64,000 nucleotides of DNA from PWHW01 sp964435025 (GTDB taxonomy: Bacteria; Patescibacteriota; Minisyncoccia; Minisyncoccales; PWPS01), in NCBI GenBank assembly GCA_964435025.1, contig CAYSXL010000001.1:1-64000 (forward strand), in the 5' to 3' direction. Shown here one piece after another: positions 57,292-64,000 of the stretch (position 1 is its first letter; the number at the start of each line of letters is the position of its first letter). The position numbers and the translations under genes are program-made. The notes beneath the pieces are model-generated. The model saw only the letters and a program-made list of their open reading frames with translations. It was not told the DNA's origin and ran no database searches.

Positions 57292-57807
57292 TTACCTGAT
57301 ATTTAGGATGTCTATTGCTTGATGACGAGGTGCTCTTCCGACCGTCAGTTGCTGGGGAAAGATACCAAATCCTTCCGCTCTTATCTTTTCCTTTTCTTCC
57401 TCGGTTATTCCCTCGGCACTTACGGCTACCACTTCTCCTTTCTTCATTTCTTTAAGTAAGCGGTCAAAGTCCTTGGGAATCATGAGACCCCATTGACCCT
57501 CTCTTCTTTTGATGTGAAGGTGCTTAGCCATTTCTATCAGTCTCCTTTCTTTTTTTGGCCGGTTTTTTTCCAAGAATTTCTCCGGATTCCATATTCTGTA
57601 GTAGAGTCCGTGGCCGACAATCAGAACGTCTTCTTTGATTCCGGCGTAATTCAAGTCTTCTTTGGTAAGAACAATGACTTTTCCTGTCCATTCGGGAACA
57701 ACCGTAAGGCAATCCTCCTCCCATGTAACTTTTCCGGGGTGAAACCTTATCGGAAGCACTACTATTCCCTCTCCTATTACCTTCCTTTTATGTTTGCCAA
57801 AAAACAA
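57292..57807 (-). CDS. MraZ-like protein with C-terminal extension
   Basis: 171 residues. The beginning FFGKHKRKVIGEGIVVLPIRF resembles the MraZ/AbrB first repeat (MFxG...KGR..lP), and AGIKEDVLIVGHGLYYRIWNPEKF resembles the end of a second MraZ repeat (vVvG.g..iEIW). A further 80 residues have no clear match. MraZ binds DNA upstream of the division and wall cluster; here the gene is not next to mraW/ftsL. The start is a TTG with a good Shine-Dalgarno sequence (GGAGG, nine bases away), and the resulting N-terminus fits MraZ. The assignment is by pattern only. Confidence 0.5.
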   Translation of the reverse strand: MFFGKHKRKVIGEGIVVLPIRFHPGKVTWEEDCLTVVPEWTGKVIVLTKEDLNYAGIKEDVLIVGHGLYYRIWNPEKFLEKNRPKKERRLIEMAKHLHIKRREGQWGLMIPKDFDRLLKEMKKGEVVAVSAEGITEEEKEKIRAEGFGIFPQQLTVGRAPRHQAIDILNIR

Positions 57808-57860
57808 AACCGGTACCCTCCTTTCCCTCTATGGTTTTGATAATAAAAAAAGCAAATATT

Positions 57861-58109
57861 CTACGAACTTTTTTCGTAGTGTTTTAGGGTGTTTTCCAGT
57901 GCGTCGCGAAGCGCTCTGGCATGTCCGGGCGTTAACGCTACTCTGGTTGCTACAACTCCCTCATCACTGTTTGGTTGAACGAATGAGAAATCAATAACAA
58001 CCTCTCTCGATGAAGCGTTAACACGCGCCATATTCGAGAAAAGCGGCGTTTGTGCTTTTTCCGGAACCTTTATATTAACCTTCCTTTGTTCTCTTTTTTC
58101 TTCCTCCAT
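57861..58109 (-). CDS. DUF3467 family protein
   Basis: 82 residues. VNIKVPEKAQTPLFSNMARVNAS, VVIDFSFVQP and TRVALTPGHARALRDALENTLKHYE match the DUF3467 layout, a small widespread family with no known function, thought to be a compact beta-sheet protein. A TTG two codons upstream is possible. It is followed by the MraZ-like gene, which has its own strong Shine-Dalgarno sequence, and preceded by the PIG-L gene. Confidence 0.75.
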   Translation of the reverse strand: MEEEKREQRKVNIKVPEKAQTPLFSNMARVNASSREVVIDFSFVQPNSDEGVVATRVALTPGHARALRDALENTLKHYEKSS

Positions 58110-58127
58110 TGTCAATTTGCTTAATTA

Positions 58128-58904
58128 CTACTTTTCATAGTTTAACAGATAATACAAATTTTCACAAGGATTTTCTCCCACTTCTTGCGTGTACTCCAAA
58201 ATGCTCTTACGATATTTTTCCGTTGCCTGAGACTCGTAAAACGGGAAAAGGGCAAGCTTGTCTTTAATATTAATCGGTACCTTAAGAGAACTTAATCCTT
58301 GTCGCTCAATGAATAATTTTATTTTTTCCTTCTCCTTATCGGATGCGTTATAAACATACGGAACATCCTCATAGAAAAAAATATCGGCACCTACATTGCC
58401 TTGTTGCAGTAATTCCGTTACCGCTTTTTTTACAATAAGATGGTCTGTGTGCTCTTGTATGGCAAGAGGAATAAATACTTGAACCTCTTTTAATAAGAGT
58501 GGCTCAAGTTGTGTTTTTATTGTTTCTAACGTGTCGCGATCCTTTGTCTTGTTAAATCCACAAGGAAAGCCTTTTTCATGAATATCTAAGGTGGAATAAC
58601 CTCTTCTTACAAGAGCCTCGTCTTGATCTAAAAGATTTATTGTCACAATACCAAGTTCTTTTGTGACGCTTTTCTCTTCGTTCAATCTCAACGTGGAAAT
58701 TTTATGCACCCAATCTTCAGACGTGTTTCTTTTTCCGTTATTATTTCCGGGAAGATAATTGCTTCTTGAAAAAACAACCCAGTCTTCCACCGGGAGGTTT
58801 TTCTTTTTCCACTCTAATGCAATTCCTCCCAAAGAAAGAACAAGATCATCAAAGTGCGGTGATAATACTATTTTTTTCTTATTATTGAAAATTAAAGTTT
58901 CCAT
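58128..58904 (-). CDS. PIG-L/LmbE family deacetylase
   Basis: 258 residues. VLSPHFDDLVLSLGG carries the zinc-binding His-x-Asp-Asp, and IQEHTDHLIV the later His-x-x-Asp-His site. These enzymes remove N-acetyl groups from GlcNAc-type sugars. The substrate may be a glycolipid, a thiol precursor or a nucleotide sugar; none is fixed by the sequence. No signal peptide, so cytosolic. The start is the ATG overlapping the murI stop (TGATG). Confidence 0.8.
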   Translation of the reverse strand: METLIFNNKKKIVLSPHFDDLVLSLGGIALEWKKKNLPVEDWVVFSRSNYLPGNNNGKRNTSEDWVHKISTLRLNEEKSVTKELGIVTINLLDQDEALVRRGYSTLDIHEKGFPCGFNKTKDRDTLETIKTQLEPLLLKEVQVFIPLAIQEHTDHLIVKKAVTELLQQGNVGADIFFYEDVPYVYNASDKEKEKIKLFIERQGLSSLKVPINIKDKLALFPFYESQATEKYRKSILEYTQEVGENPCENLYYLLNYEK

Positions 58905-59743
58905 CAATCTTTAAATTGTATTTTTTGAGGAGTAATGGGTTTACCGTAAAATTTGCTCCCCAGTAATTTAAATTTATCGGTTAAGTCGGTACTGAAAAAT
59001 TCTACATTACCCTCTTTTTTTAAATCATTTTCGATTTCGGGATGTCTGTTTAAATAATCTTCCAACTTTAAAGCTACTATTTTGTCTTCAACAATGATTT
59101 TTATTTTTTTATCCAACAAATTCTTGATTTTGTCTTCCAATAAGCCGTAATGTGTACACCCAAGAATTAAGCTGTCAATATTTTTATCCGTAAGCGGATC
59201 AAGGCACTTTTTAAGTACTATTTCCGTTATCTCGGAATTTTTCTCGCCGGATTCCAGTATGGGGACAAGCAAAGGACATGCTTTTTGGAATACTTTTATT
59301 TCGGGGTCGACTTTTTCCAGTTCCGCTTTAAAAACTTGGGAAGCAACGGTTCCCTCTGTGGCGATAACTCCCACTCTTTTGCTCGAATTTTTTTCGATTA
59401 TAGACTCGATTGTAGGGATAATTACTCCCAATACTCTCTTGTTTGGATGCTTTTTAGGTAAATACTCTTTCTGGATTCGTTTAAGAGCATGAGAGGAAGC
59501 GGTGTTACAGGCTAAAATAACCAAGCGACAACCTTTATCGAAAAGAAAGTCTACGGCGTCTTTTGTGAATTTATAAACGGCTTCTTGGGAACGGGAGCCG
59601 TAAGGGGCTCTCGCATTGTCTCCTAAATAAACATAGTTATATTCAGGCAGCTGTTTCACAATCCCTCTCATGATATTTAGCCCCCCGAAACCGGAGTCGA
59701 AAATGCCAACGAGACTGTTTCTTTCTAATTTCTCTTTTTCCAT
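58904..59743 (-). CDS. murI: Glutamate racemase
   Basis: 279 residues. GIFDSGFGGLNIMRGI at the N-terminus, YLGDNARAPYGSRSQE, catalytic Cys79 in LACNTASS and Cys196 in LGCTHYGLL, all intact. It makes D-Glu for MurD. It has the size of single-domain racemases with a modest C-terminal extension. It shares 19 bases with the end of the upstream DUF6485 gene, suggesting coupled translation. Confidence 0.95.
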   Translation of the reverse strand: MEKEKLERNSLVGIFDSGFGGLNIMRGIVKQLPEYNYVYLGDNARAPYGSRSQEAVYKFTKDAVDFLFDKGCRLVILACNTASSHALKRIQKEYLPKKHPNKRVLGVIIPTIESIIEKNSSKRVGVIATEGTVASQVFKAELEKVDPEIKVFQKACPLLVPILESGEKNSEITEIVLKKCLDPLTDKNIDSLILGCTHYGLLEDKIKNLLDKKIKIIVEDKIVALKLEDYLNRHPEIENDLKKEGNVEFFSTDLTDKFKLLGSKFYGKPITPQKIQFKD

Positions 59744-59925
59744 GAGGAGATAAAATTATCAATACTCCGATCGTAGCTAACTTCATCTTCTGCAGAGAAA
59801 TAACATGCCGGTAGTTCTCCCTTCTCTTTGTGATGTTTTATACACTCACAACAGATTCCCTTGCGCGGGCAATTCGGGTAGGTGCAGGAACAGTTATTTA
59901 AGTTCTCTTCTTTTTTACAATCCAT
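59725..59925 (-). CDS. DUF6485-like Cys-rich small protein
   Basis: 66 residues with eight cysteines: Cys3, then the cluster CSCTYPNCPRKGICCECIKHH and a last Cys in PACYFS. This matches my memory of DUF6485 proteins. The cysteine spacing suggests a metal-binding fold (zinc or Fe-S). No function is known. It is directly upstream of murI and overlaps its start, which is unusual enough to suggest a shared transcript rather than a shared pathway. Confidence 0.7.
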   Translation of the reverse strand: MDCKKEENLNNCSCTYPNCPRKGICCECIKHHKEKGELPACYFSAEDEVSYDRSIDNFISSWKKRN

Positions 59926-59953
59926 GATAGTTTACGTGTTTTATACTTATATT

Positions 59954-60250
59954 TTACAGAATACGAAAATCTTGAAATTCTCCCCTATGTTCCTTATAGC
60001 GAACATCCATGTTTTCTACCGTAGCCGAAGGAGGACCCTTTTCCGCCCATTCTAACATTTCCCTTATATTCTCTTTTTCTCCTTCGAAAACCGCTTCCAC
60101 GCGCCCATCGGTAAGGTTTCTAACCCACCCTGTGATATTTAATCTTTCAGCCATTTGTTTGGTACTATCCCGGAAAAAAACCCCTTGAACTACTCCGGAG
60201 ACAAATACATACGCCCTTGTCTTTTTGTTATTGTTTTCAAAAGAAGACAT
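59954..60250 (-). CDS. acyP: Acylphosphatase
   Basis: 98 residues. VSGVVQGVFFRDSTKQMAERL holds the phosphate-binding loop and catalytic Arg, GWVRNLTDGRVEAVFEG the catalytic Asn, both conserved. It hydrolyses acyl phosphates such as carbamoyl phosphate or acetyl phosphate. It is divergent from the DAHP-synthase-like gene. Confidence 0.92.
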   Translation of the reverse strand: MSSFENNNKKTRAYVFVSGVVQGVFFRDSTKQMAERLNITGWVRNLTDGRVEAVFEGEKENIREMLEWAEKGPPSATVENMDVRYKEHRGEFQDFRIL

Positions 60251-60268
60251 GTAATTCTATAAAGAGAG

Positions 60269-60301
60269 TTGACTTTAAAATTATTTTCACTTAGATATAA
60301 T
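60269..60301 (+). promoter_or_regulatory. Possible promoter for the DAHP-synthase-like gene
   Basis: TTGACT followed after 17 bases by TAGATA, or after 21 by a perfect TATAAT; the hexamers overlap. A 10-bp palindrome TTACATGTAA lies shortly downstream in the leader and could be a regulator site. Confidence 0.45.
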
Positions 60302-60342
60302 AACACAGATGACTTACATGTAAAAATTAATTTTAGTTAAAA

Positions 60343-61065
60343 ATGATAATTATTGCCGGTCCTTGTGCCGTAGAGTCGGAAGAACAAGTAAAAAATTCAA
60401 TAAAGGAAGCAAAAAAGAGAAAAGTTGATTTTCTGCGAGCTCCGCTTTGGAAGCCAAGAACAAAACCGGGGTTTGACGGAATAGGAGAAAAGGGTTTGGA
60501 AGTTTTTAAAGAAATAAAAAAAGAAGGACTCGTTCCTGCAACCGAGGTTATGACCCCGCAACACGCCGAAATAATTATAAACGCTGTTCCTGACTCCGAG
60601 GTTCTGCTTTGGATAGGAGCTCGTAATCAAAACCACTTCTTACAAAAAGAAATTGCTTACATAGCAGCCAAAAACAAAAAAGCAACCCTTCTTATTAAAA
60701 ACCAGCCGTGGCCGAGTGAGGAACATTCCTTGGGAGTAATAGAGCATATCAAGGAAACGGGTATTAAGGAGAGTAACATTCTTCTTTGCCACCGAGGATT
60801 TTTCCCTGTTATAAAAAATCCGAAAAATTATAGAAATCTTCCGGACTTTGAAATGGCGGCCAGACTAAAGCAAAAAACAGGGTTTCCTATGCTTATTGAT
60901 CCTTCCCATATAGGGGGAAGCGTCTCAAATGTTTTTGAAGTTATCAGGGAAGTGAAAGAGTATGAATTTGACGGTTTGATGATAGAGGTACACCCCACTC
61001 CCGCTGATGCTCTGACCGACAAGAATCAACAGCTCTCCTGGGAAGTATTTGACTCTCTTTTTTAA
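60343..61065 (+). CDS. DAHP synthase-like (class I, AroF/KdsA superfamily) enzyme
   Basis: 240 residues. IIIAGPCAVES has the metal-binding Cys, WKPRTKPGFDGIG the PEP/sugar-phosphate site, DPSHIGG the metal His, and MIEVHPTPADALTDKNQQL the metal Glu and Asp, so the active centre is complete. The region after IGARN reads KNQPWPSEEHSLGVIEHI, unlike usual DAHP synthases (KRGMSAT...). It lacks the N-terminal regulatory domain of AroG-type enzymes. No other aromatic-pathway gene is in the window. It may make DAHP or a related 3-deoxy sugar phosphate. Confidence 0.78.
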   Translation: MIIIAGPCAVESEEQVKNSIKEAKKRKVDFLRAPLWKPRTKPGFDGIGEKGLEVFKEIKKEGLVPATEVMTPQHAEIIINAVPDSEVLLWIGARNQNHFLQKEIAYIAAKNKKATLLIKNQPWPSEEHSLGVIEHIKETGIKESNILLCHRGFFPVIKNPKNYRNLPDFEMAARLKQKTGFPMLIDPSHIGGSVSNVFEVIREVKEYEFDGLMIEVHPTPADALTDKNQQLSWEVFDSLF

Positions 61066-61772
61066 TCTTCTTCTTTTGTCAGTTCCTTGGCATTCTCTCT
61101 CATTGTATAAATTTCTTCTTCGGAAAAACTCGTTCCATAGGAGCCCTGGTACATTACAAAGCCAGGTTGATTACTGTGTCCAAGTCCCAGTGCGTGCCCT
61201 ATCTCGTGAGCCAGTACTCTGTAATCATGAGAAGTTACATAATCAGCTACTGCCAGTGAATTAATATTTATAAAAGCAATGCCATTTTTCCCCTCTAAAT
61301 GCCCCGTCAGAAAAATATTTATTTTTGATTTCTTTTGGTCTTCGATTTCCCTTAAGAAGGAGGAATGGTCATTTAAGAAGTTTTCGCTGTCTATATAAAG
61401 ATCGGAAAAGCTCTCTTTCTCAAGATTGATTTTTGCTTTTTCGATAACACGAAAACCGTTTTCTAAAATATGGTCGACTTCCCTTTTTGTTCTCTCCGAC
61501 TTGAAACGCCCCTCTCTTATTACAAAAACCGATACCGGAACCGTAATTTCTTTTGCATCCAAAGAATCCTCCGGAGGAGTAAATATAATGCGGGGTGGGG
61601 TCTTTTGAAAAAAGAAGTACTCTCTCAGACCGGACATGTAAACCAGAGAAATAATTAGCAGCACAGCTAAAAATATTTTTAAAGGAGTGGATTTAAAAAT
61701 AGACCACTCCCCTTCTGAAAATTCTTCTTCTAAGAATTCATCTTCTTCTATTTTCTCTTTTTCTTCTTCCAT
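61062..61772 (-). CDS. Membrane-anchored matrixin-type zinc metalloprotease
   Basis: 236 residues. An acidic cytoplasmic N-terminus, one membrane segment (about 31-47), then an external domain ending with the metzincin motif HEIGHALGLGH (zinc ligands His189, His193, His199; catalytic Glu190) and a Met-turn with Met207 in FVMYQGSYG. The catalytic domain is complete but compact. It probably cleaves surface proteins. It may be leaderless: TATAAT ends eight bases before the ATG. Its stop shares TTAA with the convergent DAHP-synthase-like gene. Confidence 0.82.
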   Translation of the reverse strand: MEEEKEKIEEDEFLEEEFSEGEWSIFKSTPLKIFLAVLLIISLVYMSGLREYFFFQKTPPRIIFTPPEDSLDAKEITVPVSVFVIREGRFKSERTKREVDHILENGFRVIEKAKINLEKESFSDLYIDSENFLNDHSSFLREIEDQKKSKINIFLTGHLEGKNGIAFININSLAVADYVTSHDYRVLAHEIGHALGLGHSNQPGFVMYQGSYGTSFSEEEIYTMRENAKELTKEED

Positions 61773-61780
61773 ATTTTTTT

Positions 61781-61786
61781 ATTATA
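61781..61786 (-). promoter_or_regulatory. -10 box of the matrixin gene
   Basis: Perfect TATAAT on the minus strand, eight bases before the start codon; the -35 region is weak. No Shine-Dalgarno sequence is present. Confidence 0.45.
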
Positions 61787-61829
61787 ATTCGATAAAAAGA
61801 AAAACAAAATCATCTAAAATAATTTTCGA

Positions 61830-61859
61830 TTGGCGTGGATAAAGTTTTTTTGGTAAAAT
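61830..61859 (+). promoter_or_regulatory. Promoter for the 61891 gene
   Basis: TTGGCG, 18 bases, TAAAAT, with a leader of about 25 bases and no Shine-Dalgarno sequence. Confidence 0.5.
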
Positions 61860-61890
61860 AAACTAAAGTTTATTAAATAATACAAGTACA

Positions 61891-62508
61891 ATGGAAAAAA
61901 GGGAACCGTTTTTTAATAAAGAAATTTCCGGAGAAAAGGCAGCGAACATCGAGAATATAGAACCGATTGATGAAAAAAGCGATGCAGAGACTATTTTGGA
62001 AAAAAACAAACTGCCGGAAATTATAGAGAAGCCTCTACTTGAAGCTTGTGAAGAACTGTACGATAAAAATGTAAAGACAATCTCTTCTTCCGCTAATAAA
62101 AAAAACATTGAAGATGGGGAGGGATATATAATTATTGATTTTGCTTCACTGTCAGAGGAAAACAAGGAAGTTGCGCGTGGTTACGGCGACCCTTATACGC
62201 ACGGGGAATACAAGGCCGTAAAGATATCCATTCCCTTGGATGAGTTTTCTACGGTAGAAAACATATCGGAAAAGGCAAAAGAAATTTCGAGCAATTTTCA
62301 CAAGCAAGAACCGGTATGGATAGAAGCTTATACTTTAGAGGAACTTAAGGAAGCTTACAAAATACCCCCCGGCGAAGAAGAATTCGACCATCCCGAAACT
62401 TGGGAAGAGGAGGGATATTACTATGATTCTCAAAACGGATTATTTTACCTTAGCGAAGATCACTACGGGAAAATCCGGGAATATAAAGAAAAAGACAAAG
62501 AAGTCTAA
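61891..62508 (+). CDS. Hypothetical protein, 205 aa
   Basis: 205 soluble residues. The first 60 are charged and probably disordered. The rest looks folded: GYIIIDFASLSEENKEVARGYGDPYTHGEYKAVKI contains a beta strand, and EPVWIEAYTLEELKEAYKIPP another; the end is acidic and aromatic (EEGYYYDSQNGLFYLSEDHYG). Seen in segments, nothing matches a family I know. Its own promoter and a compact convergent partner (SagB-like, 15 bases away) mark it as a separate unit. Confidence 0.65.
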   Translation: MEKREPFFNKEISGEKAANIENIEPIDEKSDAETILEKNKLPEIIEKPLLEACEELYDKNVKTISSSANKKNIEDGEGYIIIDFASLSEENKEVARGYGDPYTHGEYKAVKISIPLDEFSTVENISEKAKEISSNFHKQEPVWIEAYTLEELKEAYKIPPGEEEFDHPETWEEEGYYYDSQNGLFYLSEDHYGKIREYKEKDKEV

Positions 62509-62523
62509 CGTCTTTAATACCGG

Positions 62524-63240
62524 TTATTTATTTCCTACTGGAAAAAGATATAACGGGGTCTCCCCTTCTATTATTCCTGTCGCTTTTGCGATTCCTTTAT
62601 CGTCAAATGCCCCGATTGCAACTGTTCCAAGTCCAAGCGTTTCCGCTTGCAAGTACAAGTTCTGTCCCGCGTGCCCCGCTTCCATATGAACATACCTTTC
62701 CGCTCTCCCCCCATACCTTGCTTTTGTTATACCGTAATCAGCCGCAAATATCACAATCAGCGCGCTTTCTACGGTCGCCGGTTGCATTAGTGCGTTCTCA
62801 TATATCTCCTTGTTTACATCCCCCCTTCTAACGAGCTGTATTTCATGATCTTTGGGAGAGTAACGATAAACTCCGGGCGTGATATTCTCCACATTACTTA
62901 CTGCAACGTAGGTTGAAAGGGGGTATAGGGCTCCCGCTGAAGGAGCCGCTCTAAGCTCGTTTGTATCATCGGTTATCCCTTGGGCTGCCCATAAAATTTG
63001 GGATACCTCATCAAAACTTACCGATTCACCGGAATAACTTCTTACCGACCTCCTTTGAGAGATCGATTTTTCAAGGGAAATCTCTCCAGTGAAGCGAGGA
63101 TTTGTTAAGCTTATTCTTGTTGTAGAATTGTTGTCCATATCACTCTCTTTAAAGTCTCCTTTAGTAGCAATTTGATCAATTGTAAAAAGGAGAGTAATTG
63201 ATAATAATAAAAGAAACGGCAGAATAAAAAACTTACGCAT
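62524..63240 (-). CDS. SagB-type nitroreductase-like protein with signal anchor
   Basis: 238 residues. The N-terminus MRKFFILPFLLLLSITLLF is a signal peptide or anchor. The nitroreductase domain reads SISQRRSVRSYSGESVSFDEVSQILWAAQGIT, AAPSAGALYPLSTYVAVS and MEAGHAGQNLYLQAETLGLGTVAIGAFDD, the SagB/ThcOx subgroup pattern. SagB enzymes use FMN to oxidise azolines in peptide natural products; others are simple reductases. Export of a flavoprotein through the membrane is unusual. An ABC exporter gene lies 45 bases upstream on the same strand; I see no peptide precursor or cyclodehydratase. Confidence 0.8.
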   Translation of the reverse strand: MRKFFILPFLLLLSITLLFTIDQIATKGDFKESDMDNNSTTRISLTNPRFTGEISLEKSISQRRSVRSYSGESVSFDEVSQILWAAQGITDDTNELRAAPSAGALYPLSTYVAVSNVENITPGVYRYSPKDHEIQLVRRGDVNKEIYENALMQPATVESALIVIFAADYGITKARYGGRAERYVHMEAGHAGQNLYLQAETLGLGTVAIGAFDDKGIAKATGIIEGETPLYLFPVGNK

Positions 63241-63284
63241 AACACTTTATGGTTAATTATTTTATTCTAACACAAAAAATTTTA

Positions 63285-64000
63285 TTACCAATCCCCGGAT
63301 TGATGGCTCCAAAGCGTCGCGTAGAGACCGCAATTTTGGATTAATTGGGAGTGAAAACCTTCCTCGATTATTTTACCATTGTCTAAGACTACTATACGGT
63401 CAAGTTCCTTAACCGTTGAAAGACGGTGCGCGATAATGAGAGTCGTTTTCTTTTTCATGAGCTCGTGTAAAGCCTCTTTTATAGCGACTTCGCTTACAGT
63501 ATCAAGAGAGCTTGTTGCCTCGTCAAGGAGAAGTAAGGGAGCATCTTTAAGCATTGCTCTGGCGATCGCTATGCGCTGGCGCTCTCCGCCCGACAGCTTC
63601 ACTCCTCTTTCACCGACAAGCGTATCGTAACCTTGCGGAAGACTGAGTATGAAATTATGAATTCTCGCTTTTTCCGCCACCCGAAAAATCTCTTCGTCGG
63701 ATGCGTCAGGTTTTGCATAAGTAATGTTTTCTCTAATGGTTCTATGAAACATGATTGCGTCTTGCGGGACATACGCGATATTATTTCTTAAATCCTGTTG
63801 CTTTACATTTCTAATCTCATACCCGTCAATTTTAATGGAGCCTCCTTTGATATCGATAAATCGAAGTAGGATTTTTGTGATGGTTGACTTTCCCGCTCCG
63901 GAAGGACCAACAATTCCCACCTTTTCTCCGGGCCTAATAGTTAATGAAAAATTATCCAAAATATGTTCGTTATCTTCTTCATAAGTAAAAGAAACATTTT
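63285..64000 (-). CDS. ABC transporter ATP-binding domain (exporter type), 5' end outside window
   Basis: The frame is open to the window edge; 238 residues are visible. FTYEEDNEHILDNFSL precedes Walker A GPSGAGKST, then Q-loop YVPQDAIMFHRTIRENI, signature LSGGERQRIAIARA, Walker B LLLLDEATSSLD and the switch IIAHRLSTV. The pattern NVSFTYE-..-ILDNFSL and the late Q-loop are typical of ABCB/MsbA-like half-transporters, so a membrane domain is expected beyond the edge. The C-terminal tail is short (SHQSGDW). Confidence 0.9.
   Translation of the reverse strand, partial: NVSFTYEEDNEHILDNFSLTIRPGEKVGIVGPSGAGKSTITKILLRFIDIKGGSIKIDGYEIRNVKQQDLRNNIAYVPQDAIMFHRTIRENITYAKPDASDEEIFRVAEKARIHNFILSLPQGYDTLVGERGVKLSGGERQRIAIARAMLKDAPLLLLDEATSSLDTVSEVAIKEALHELMKKKTTLIIAHRLSTVKELDRIVVLDNGKIIEEGFHSQLIQNCGLYATLWSHQSGDW

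Noticed and set aside
57861..57879. Terminator hairpin at the DUF3467 stop codon
   Set aside because: A 7-bp AT-rich stem (CTACGAA/TTCGTAG) overlaps the stop, but the T-run is ten or more bases away, so I did not call it.
62524..64000. Complete RiPP (azoline peptide) cluster
   Set aside because: Only a SagB-like enzyme and an ABC exporter fragment are visible; no precursor peptide, cyclodehydratase or protease is seen within the window.

Overview
The window reads as a compact bacterial chromosome fragment, most likely from the Candidate Phyla Radiation (Patescibacteria, Parcubacteria-like). This placement is an inference. It rests on very short intergenic spaces, many start/stop overlaps, AT-rich Lys/Glu-heavy proteins, many small proteins with one membrane segment and an acidic tail, a reduced gene set, and families I associate with these organisms (GerMN proteins, AmmeMemoRadiSam, SpoIIM-like, DUF3467, DUF6485). 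TGA acts as an ordinary stop at several gene ends, so the TGA-glycine code of Gracilibacteria/Absconditabacteria does not apply. A run of 100 N at 57119-57218 shows that this is a scaffold, so linkage across that gap is inferred. I found no rRNA, tRNA or CRISPR array, and no gene-free stretch longer than 300 bases.

Layout. 0-4 kb: acidic membrane proteins, a membrane-anchored transglutaminase-like protein, a U32 peptidase-family protein and a HAD phosphatase. 3.9-9.9 kb: a glycogen operon (glycogen-synthase-like glycosyltransferase, GH57 amylase, eukaryote-type GT3 glycogen synthase, GH133 debranching enzyme); galU at 33.7 kb could supply UDP-glucose. 9.9-13.5 kb: a solitary OLD-type ATPase/TOPRIM nuclease and two tandem GerMN envelope proteins. 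13.6-29 kb: a repair-rich region with endonuclease IV, an archaeal-type PPAT-like protein, a PAS histidine kinase, a UvrD helicase fused to a nuclease, DNA polymerase IV, glutamate dehydrogenase, exonuclease VII, a second UvrD helicase, two SurA-N-like proteins, an Fe-S-type PD-(D/E)XK nuclease and a uracil-DNA glycosylase that has lost its Fe-S cysteines. 29-37 kb: truB, MscS channel, CPA2 antiporter, SpoIIM-like protein, pgeF, galU, fmt and a recombinase-like protein with no catalytic domain.

36.6-49.6 kb: a dispersed cell-wall cluster (murC, D,D-carboxypeptidase, mraY, murD, ftsW, murG) interleaved with trigger factor, a lone receiver domain, aspS lacking the GAD insert, and gltX. 49.6-51 kb: an intact tyrosine recombinase preceded by a 90-bp direct repeat that brackets a dif-like inverted-arm site. 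51-57 kb: rpmA, pyrG, rplI, an S41 protease, and the AmmeMemoRadiSam trio on the minus strand. Beyond the gap: a MraZ-like protein, DUF3467, a PIG-L deacetylase, murI, DUF6485, acylphosphatase, an orphan DAHP-synthase-like enzyme, a matrixin-type protease, a membrane-anchored SagB-type nitroreductase and the edge of an ABC exporter.

Two points cut across the window. Several genes have a sigma70 -10 box only 6-8 bases before an ATG and no Shine-Dalgarno sequence, which predicts leaderless mRNAs. Two small membrane proteins (54 and 38 residues) sit in spaces that look empty at first. The most unusual structural signal is the recombinase plus candidate site at 49.6-50.9 kb.
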